From: Pristionchus mayeri
Taxonomy: Eukaryota > Nematoda > Chromadorea > Rhabditida > Neodiplogasteridae
DNA length: 64,000 bases
Reading direction: 5' to 3'
NCBI GenBank assembly: GCA_036245805.1
Contig: BTRK01000006.1
Location: forward strand, 53,499,257 to 53,563,256
In this document: positions 57,333-64,000 of the stretch, one piece after another
Position numbering within the stretch: position 1 is the stretch's first letter
How the letters are laid out: the number at the start of each line of letters is the position of its first letter
Program-made: the position numbers and the translations under genes
Notes under the pieces: generated by a model
Seen by the model: only the letters and a program-made list of their open reading frames with translations
Database searches by the model: none
What the model was told of the DNA's origin: nothing

Positions 57333-60300
57333 TTGGTGCAAAAGTTTCGCAACAAGACATTTTGTATATTTTCTTGTGAATGCTTCTCATGTATCAAATA
57401 CCACTTGGGCATTATTTGAGGTAGTGTTAGCTCATTAGAATTATTAGTTTAGAGCCGATCGATCCCTAGTCATTCAGTGGAAAAACAATGATAAATGAAA
57501 ATTGGCGAAATTTCAATGATTTTGAGTATTCAATACAAAACATTGCTAAAACTAAACGAACAGCATACAGCTCCCACTCTTTGGAGAAACTAAACAGTAA
57601 GGGTGGATGCTTAAATTGTACAAGTTAAATGGGAGTTTCGAGCTTTCACGGATAACTACTGAGGCGAAAAAGGCCGATTAAGTCGTTAAATTTTGAGATT
57701 CAAACCCATAATCACGAAATCTCGCGAATTCAAATGAGAATCTTCACCAACTTTCAATTATAACATTCTCATGATATGAGAGGAATCGCGAGAGAATCGA
57801 CCATTTGAGGGGGGTGGGCGGCGGTAGGAAAAAAGGTGTCCTATCTGGCAACAAATTCAAATATAAGTATTTCAAATGATGCTCTTTTAAACTGCGTCGT
57901 CAGAATTTTGATATCGGTCGTCATCTTCGAGATTCAGAAGGCCAAACTTGGTACTATCACTTTTCGACATTCAAATCGGGGCCACTTAAATGATCATAAC
58001 TTCGTTTAAAATGAAGATAGAAGGTTGCTCTTTTTTTCAAAAGAAAAATTCTATCATGCTCTACAATTTGATCTAAAATACATCATTCCTGGCCTTCACC
58101 GTGGTGCAGGGCGGTCGGGAGGACCAAAAATGACGTATCTTTGGAAATCGGAAAAACGTTTTGGGTTATCCACAGTTTTGCGTGTTTCCTTGGATTCTTC
58201 AGGAGAAATTTCCTCTTTTCAGTAGCCCATTTTCTTTGAGCTGTTTCGAGGGATGTATTTACATTATTTTAAACCCATTTAGTGCATTTGGGCCCATCCC
58301 ACACGTTGAAATTGGTCAAAATATGGAATTTCAAATTTTCGGTCATGTGACCATTTATGACCAATGGAAGAGCTATAACATGGGGGGTAGATACTTAGAA
58401 TGTTGTTTTGGATGTTTTTGAATGATTTTGAGCCCAAATCAGGCCAATTGAAGATACGGAAGTACGGGTTACTGTAGAGTCGATTGGGTACGGTACTTTA
58501 ATTTTTTGAAAATAAAGTCAGTTCGCGATAATAGTGGGTTACGGTAGTGGTATACGGTATCTGCTGGTACTGTACTATCGATTGAGTACGGTAACTAGTC
58601 TTGACCTACCATACAAATCGATTTTTCCATGAACCCCTCCCTATTCATGCCTTGCGCAGCGCCCCACAGTGGGGCCCTGCGCAGTACCCCCTCGCCGCCA
58701 TTCCTGGACACCTATGCCTAGTACACTCTCTAATGATCAATAGATTTTCGATCGTTTTCAGGATAAAAGGGCAATTCTCGCTAGCCTTCATTTTTCCCAT
58801 CCACTCTATCTCACTCTACCAATCGCAGGCCCTGATCATGTCCATGAACACTTTGATGACCTACGCAATACAAGGAAACTTGAATGGTTAGCGTTTACTC
58901 ATTAGTTTAGATGCTATCTTTGCTCATTCAGCGAAGCAAAATATATTTAAGTTCTCTGAATCGAACTCATGGACATGATCAGGGCCTGCGATTGGTAGAG
59001 TGAGATAGAGTGGATGGGAAAAATGAAGGCTAGCGAGAATTGCCCTTTTATCCTGAAAACGATCGAAAATCTATTGATCATTAGAGAGTGTACTAGGCAT
59101 AGGTGTCCAGGAATGGCGGCGAGGGGGTACTGCGCAGGGCCCCACTGTGGGGCGCTGCGCAAGGCATGAATAGGGAGGGGTTCATGGAAAAATCGATTTG
59201 TAAGTCATGGTAGGTCAAGACTAGTTACCGTACTCAATCGATAGTACAGTACCAGCAGATACCGTATACCACTACCGTAACCCACTATTATCGCGAACTG
59301 ACTTTATTTTCAAAAAATTAAAGTACCGTACCCAATCGACTCTACAGTAACCCGTACTTCCGTATCTTCAATTGGCCTGATTTGGGCGCAAAATCATTCA
59401 AAAACATCCAAAACAACATTCTAAGTATCTACCCCCCATGTTATAGCTCTTCCATTGGTCATAAATGGTCACATGACCGAAAATTTGAAATTCCATATTT
59501 TGACCAATTTCAACGTGCGGGATGGGCCCAAATGCACTAAATGGGTTTAAAATAATGTAAATACATCCCTCGAAACAGCTCAAAGAAAATGGGCTACTGA
59601 AAAGAGGAAATTTCACCTGAAGAATCCAAGGAAACACGCAAAACTGTGGCTCCGGTAAACTAGGCAGAGAGACTCGGCTTCTGGTTAGAAATGTAGAGCA
59701 CGATGAGCTGAACATTTCGTCTGAAGAAAGTGAGTCTCTATCTTATCGTTGAAGCATGCTACAGAGCCTGGAAGATGGCCAGAAAAGACGGAAAACGGGC
59801 CGAGGGGAGCGCTAAATAGAGGGGAGGGAGAGGGAGGTCAAAGGGCGATAGCGCCAGACGGTTAGAGCACGCGCTCTCGGGGGATTCTAGCCTACTTGAG
59901 GTCGTCCTTGAGGCCCACCTTTTTTTTTCTATACTCCGATTTTCCTAATTTTTGGCGAGAAGTTAGTCCCTTGTATGAACTTAAACTTAAGCATGATAAC
60001 CCAAAACGTTTTTCCGATTTCCAAAGATACGTCATTTTTGGTCCTCCCGACCGCCCTGCACCACGGTGAAGGCCAGGAATGATGTCTTTTAGATCAAATT
60101 GTAGAGCATGATGGAATCTTTCTTTTGAAAAAAAGAGCGACCTTCTATCTTCATTTTAAACGAAGTTATGATCATTTAAGTGGCCCCGATTTGAATGTCG
60201 AAAAGTGATAGTACCAAGTTTGGCCTTCTGAATCTCGAAGATGACGACCGATATCAAAATTCTGACGACGCAGTTTAAAAGAGCATCATTTGAAATACTT

Positions 60301-60838
60301 ATATTTGAATTTGTTGCCAGATAGGACACCTTTTTTCCTACCGCCGCCCACCCCCCTCAAATGGTCGATTCTCTCGCGATTCCTCTCATATCATGAGAAT
60401 GTTATAATTGAAATTTGGTGAAGATTCTCATTTGAATTCGCGAGATTTCGTGATTATGGGTTTGAATCTCAAAATTTAACGACTTAATCGGCCTTTTTCG
60501 CCTCAGTAGTTATCCGTGAAAGCTCGAAACTCCCATTTAACTTGTACAATTTAAGCATCCACCCTTACTGTTTAGTTTCTCCAAAGAGTGGGAGCTGTAT
60601 GCTGTTCGTTTAGTTTTAGCAATGTTTTGTATTGAATACTCAAAATCATTGAAATTTCGCCAATTTTCATTTATCATTGTTTTTCCACTGAATGACTAGG
60701 GATCAATCGGCTCTAAACTAATAATTCTAATGAGCTAACACTACCTCAAATAATGCCCAAGTGGTATTTGATACATGAGAAGCATTCACAAGAAAATATA
60801 CAAAATGTCTTGTTGCGAAATTTTTGCACCAACCTGAT
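57333..60838. repeat. Inverted mariner-type ends nested inside the giant foldback
   Basis: GGTTGGTGCAAAAGTTTCGC at 57334 and, inverted, GCGAAATTTTTGCACCAACC ending at about 60833, next to ATATATCA / TGATATAT. The word resembles mariner terminal repeats and the ends of the element at 26453-30735 (AGGTTGATGCAAAAG). Confidence 0.6.
59659..59997. repeat. Right-arm-only insert with a tRNA-like A-box and T run
   Basis: Present between two positions that are adjacent in the left arm (58164/58165). Its first part (GTAGAGCACGATGAGCTGAA, GTGAGTCTCTATCT) is a diverged copy of 55845-55975. It ends with GCGATAGCGCCAGACGGTTA, GAGCACGCGC and a run of nine T. That has the look of a tRNA A-box and a polymerase III stop, but no B-box or cloverleaf could be formed. 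Confidence 0.45.
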
Positions 60839-61084
60839 ATATCATTCCACCATAGTACGGTCGATTTTGGACGGGTTTGAAAAAAATTGTTCGCGATAGT
60901 GCTGTTTTTGTTTCAACGACTCGTGATACATGTGTTAAACTGTCGTTGCATTGTCGTAGGTCCGCGCACTTTCGTACTTTATTCAGCGATGCAAATATCT
61001 TTAACGTCGAAGGCAAGCTGACTATCCAAAACAGCTTAATCTATTCCTCTCATCCTGAAGAATCCTAAAATAGCTGTGGAGTCA

Positions 61085-61634
61085 CTGGTTATACCAGCCA
61101 TCCCCTTAACATCAGAGATTAGGATGAATTTTGCTCAACATTCAAGATCCCTCTCGTTTTCGTCACTCCGGGCTTCAAGATCAATACGCAGTATTACATA
61201 AAGCACATCTCCGAAGACGGCGTACATCCTGCGCACATTCCCACTTTGGTCAGGAGAAGTGGATCTTTCGAGAAGATTCTGCTCCATTCACAAGACAAAA
61301 TCGTTGCCGGACACCCATGAAGCCGACTAAATCACTCTGATTGATTTGCCCCCGAACTCTCCCGAACTCAACCCCTCGACGTCAGTGTTTGGGGGTGTTG
61401 TAGGCCAAGATGTCATCTACAAATAACTCCACACTAATCTACCTCAATACTGCCCTTCTCAAAGCAAGAGACGAAATCGATGAAAATTTCGTGCGGGAAT
61501 TGACAGTTGGAAATGGGAAGACACTCAAGGCGGCTCTGTACCGTTTGGGGAGACAAAAGAGGTGTTGGTGGACGGATGTCCCCTGTAATTCTGATACGTC
61601 CACTGTACTTCTGATACGTCCACTGCAATTCTAA
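61085..61634 (+). pseudogene. Tc1/mariner-type transposase remnant (right arm)
   Basis: Mirror copy of 56531-57080 with the same frames and breaks, so the inversion happened after the transposase decayed. Confidence 0.6.
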
Positions 61635-63463
61635 TACGTCCACTGTATTTCTGATACGTCCACTGTAATTCTTGACCCTCCAAATGGTTTTTCATGTCTG
61701 AGTGTGTTAGCTCTACAGCGCATTGTGCCTATTATATATGCACTCTGTAACTCCATCTCCGTCGCAAAAGGCTTTTTTTTTTTTAGAGATTTTTAGAGAA
61801 CGAAGTTGGCATATGCTAACGCGATGTCTAAGCTTATGTCAATATCATAATGGTTAGCTAGCTCAAGCATTAATTGTCCACTGTAATTCTGATACGTCCA
61901 CTGTAATTCTGATACGTCCACTGTATTTCTGATACGTCCACTGTAATTCTGATACGTCCACTCTGATTCTGATACGTCCACCCAAACGGGACAGAAATCG
62001 ATCTGTCGCCCCAAACGGTACAGAGCCCTCAAGCCCTGTATCAAAGCAAAAGGGGGCCCCATCAAAATTAGTTGGTATGTTACTTTTGCATATGTGGTTG
62101 ATAAGCTATCACTTGAACCGGGTCGGTCAAGTTCCATTCCAAAGGCAGGAATCACATGGAAACATCAGTCCACGTAATTTTGGCGCACCCTGTATTTAGC
62201 GCTCTCCCGGGCGCGTCTCCCGTCGTTTCTAGTCAACTTCCAGGATCTGTAGCGCTCTTCGACGAACAGATAGAGACTCACTTTCAACAGTTGAAATGTT
62301 TAGCTCTTTGTGCTCTACATTTCTAGCTATGAACCGGACCGCTATGACAATGTTGACCTAAAGTACAGTTTCGAGCCTTTCCTTGGCTCTAAGCTGAAAT
62401 TTCGTATGTATAGGTGAATCCACTCTCTAATAAGTTTAGAGGGGCATTAATATGTTATTTGAAAGAGATTTCGCACATATGGGCCAAGCTCCCAGGTTGA
62501 GAAGGGTCTGAAAATCGATTTTCAATTTCCAGGTCCGGTCGTATTTTTGACCCTATGGGAGTACTGTGTTGAGGTCGGAAACAATTATAAATGTTGCTTT
62601 GGATGATTTTGGACAGATTTGAGTCTAATAGCTACCAGTTGGAGCTTCGAGGGTACTTTGGTCTGGAACTCATTCTGAAATCGCCGGACAAAAAGTCACG
62701 CTCATTTTTTACCCCTTTCGATTTGGCTAATTCTTGGCGTCAAGTTAGTCACTCATAATGCCTATCAATCGCGCGTATTCACTCAGCCGAGTTTTTCCGA
62801 TTTCTAGAATTCGGTGGTCGACCCGACCACCCCGAACTGGGATGTACATAAGAAATGACATGTTCAACATAAAAATTGTAGAGAATGTTCTCAGCTTTCG
62901 TTGTAAACAAAGAACGAGTTTCTATCTTCATTTTAAACGAACTTATGGCCGTTTAAGTGGGCTCGATTTGACCCCCAAAAAGTGAGTGTACCAAGTTTGG
63001 CCTTCTGAATCTCGAAGGTGACGTCAGTTATCAGAATTCTGACAACGCAGTTTGAAAGAGCATCATTTGAAATACCTTATATCATGTTTTTATCAGTGTT
63101 CGATGACGTTTGGTTTTACCGCCGCGAACCTCCCTCAAATGGATGATTTTCCATTTGAGGGAGGTTCGTCTCATAAGGTAGTTGAGGAAATTTAAAATGT
63201 ATGACGAGTTGTTGCAGAATCTTACCGAACTGCTCATCTTGACGATTTCTTCCCAATCACAATGCTATTATTGGCACTGTAAATTTGATTATGCACAATA
63301 GATGCAATGTCAGACGGGAGGCAACAATACGAGCAATACATACGATAGCTCATTCAATATGTTATGTTCAACCGGCCAAAATCATAGAGTGTGAAAACAC
63401 TTAAAACAGAGCGGCAAACTTTAACACGGCAAACACAGACACACGAAGGTTAGGCAGAGACAA

Positions 63464-64000
63464 CGGATAGCAGAGAGAGAGAGGGGAGGGGAGGAAAATG
63501 AGAGATCGATGCGTGCGAAGAGGCGGACGAGATGACGAGAAAGATACGCGTAGCCGAAAGGACATTCTGACACTAGAGATGACTCCGCAAGCAAGATTCG
63601 GCACATCCAACTGAATGTGAAGTTGCCCTTTTTTGATAATGCACGCTGAATTTCCTTAACTTTGTCTGATTATATCTGGTGCAGATTGACTCAAAATGTG
63701 GGGAACAAATCTTGTGAGAGTTTGCACACAATGCAAGAGAGATGAGGCGTGAAGTGTGCGGGAGAGGAGAGAGCGAAAGAAGTGAATGGAGGGCAAATAA
63801 TACAATATGCTGGCGTGTGGCTGAAAGGGCACTACGACCATATGGTGTACTGGAAAAGGAAGGTGGAGTGCATATTTCCCAGAAATTTCCCGAGCCCTTA
63901 TACTGTATTTATCAACGGAACGTGGCAATTCTTTTTGGAATAAATTTAGAATCGAACCTCCTCTCTCCTTCTCAATCTACATTTTCCCCCGAACTGGGAT
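63464..64000. other. Sequence right of the giant foldback
   Basis: GA-rich (GAGAGAGAGAGGGGAGGGGA at about 63473). No gene or continuation of the mariner transposase seen. The compositional open frames on the minus strand are not supported. Confidence 0.4.

Larger units (their letters stand above)
54652..63463. repeat. Giant foldback: 8.8-kb inverted repeat with a 120-bp loop
   Basis: The left arm 54652-58850 and the right arm 58966-63463 are inverted copies. Outer ends: CCGTTGTCTCTGCCTAACCT at 54652 and its inverse ending at 63463. Inner ends: CATGTCCATGA at about 58838 and TCATGGACATG at about 58969. The pairing is nearly perfect over 4 kb. Differences include a 54-bp tandem duplication in the left arm only (55257-55364), a 340-bp insert in the right arm only (59659-59997), an 18-bp repeat at about 63148-63165, and single bases (for example near 56088/62088). 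It contains transposase remnants, a 20-bp tandem repeat and inner mariner-type ends, each present twice. Every open frame inside occurs as a mirrored pair. Confidence 0.92.

Noticed and set aside
59840..59940. A functional tRNA gene
   Set aside because: An A-box-like word and T run exist, but no B-box (GGTTCRANNCC) and no cloverleaf can be formed.
54652..63463. Pure assembly or library artefact explanation for the giant palindrome
   Set aside because: Not fully excluded, but the arms differ by a 54-bp duplication, a 340-bp insert and single bases, which a folded-read artefact would not produce.

Overview
This is eukaryotic nuclear DNA, most likely from a nematode of the rhabditid type. Introns are very short (about 40-55 bp where they can be phased) and mostly end in TTTCAG/TTTTAG. 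The recognisable genes belong to families strongly expanded in nematodes: a C-type lectin/trypsin fusion, a UDP-glucuronosyltransferase, a serpentine chemoreceptor, ShK and C6-domain secreted proteins, small thrombospondin-1 proteins and supplementary nuclear hormone receptors. I cannot name the species. There are no operons, CRISPR arrays, rRNA genes or convincing tRNA genes. I read the exon models by eye from splice sites and frame. Where the phases close exactly I say so.

Layout. (1) 0-10 kb: a lectin/trypsin fusion whose catalytic His and Ser are replaced, then about 7.5 kb of transposable elements, then a deleted second copy of the same gene. (2) 11-13 kb and 42.7-44.7 kb: two copies of one roughly 2-kb segment, each carrying a small thrombospondin-1 gene on the minus strand. 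(3) 14.1-15.3 kb: 5' half of a UDP-glucuronosyltransferase with two in-frame stops, followed by 7 kb of repeats (a foldback, a Helitron end, a nearly complete RTE-type retrotransposon, another foldback). (4) 23.9-25.1 kb: a seven-transmembrane chemoreceptor on the minus strand. (5) 26.45-30.7 kb: a palindrome bounded by mariner-type terminal repeats. (6) 30.8-31.8 kb: a ShK-domain secreted protein on the minus strand. (7) 32-35 kb: two further foldback elements. (8) 35.3-39.4 kb: a small secreted protein of unknown family, with a whole RTE-type element inside its last intron. (9) 45.6-46.9 kb: another foldback. (10) 47.2-48.2 kb: a C6-domain (DUF281) secreted protein, one of whose introns is almost entirely a small palindromic element. 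(11) 48.7-52.4 kb: two tandem nuclear-receptor genes on the minus strand, one with a full DNA-binding domain and one with only a ligand-binding domain. (12) 54-63.5 kb: a broken mariner transposase abutting an 8.8-kb inverted repeat with a loop of only about 120 bp.

The genes do not form one pathway. Several are secreted or cell-surface Cys-rich proteins (lectin/pseudoprotease, ShK, C6, TSP1, unknown), and the rest are sensing or detoxification genes (chemoreceptor, nuclear receptors, UGT). This is typical of a fast-evolving chromosome-arm region. The most striking property is the density of long inverted repeats: at least nine foldbacks from 0.4 to 8.8 kb, several sharing modules, plus a dispersed family of roughly 100-bp palindromes whose best copies lie in introns.
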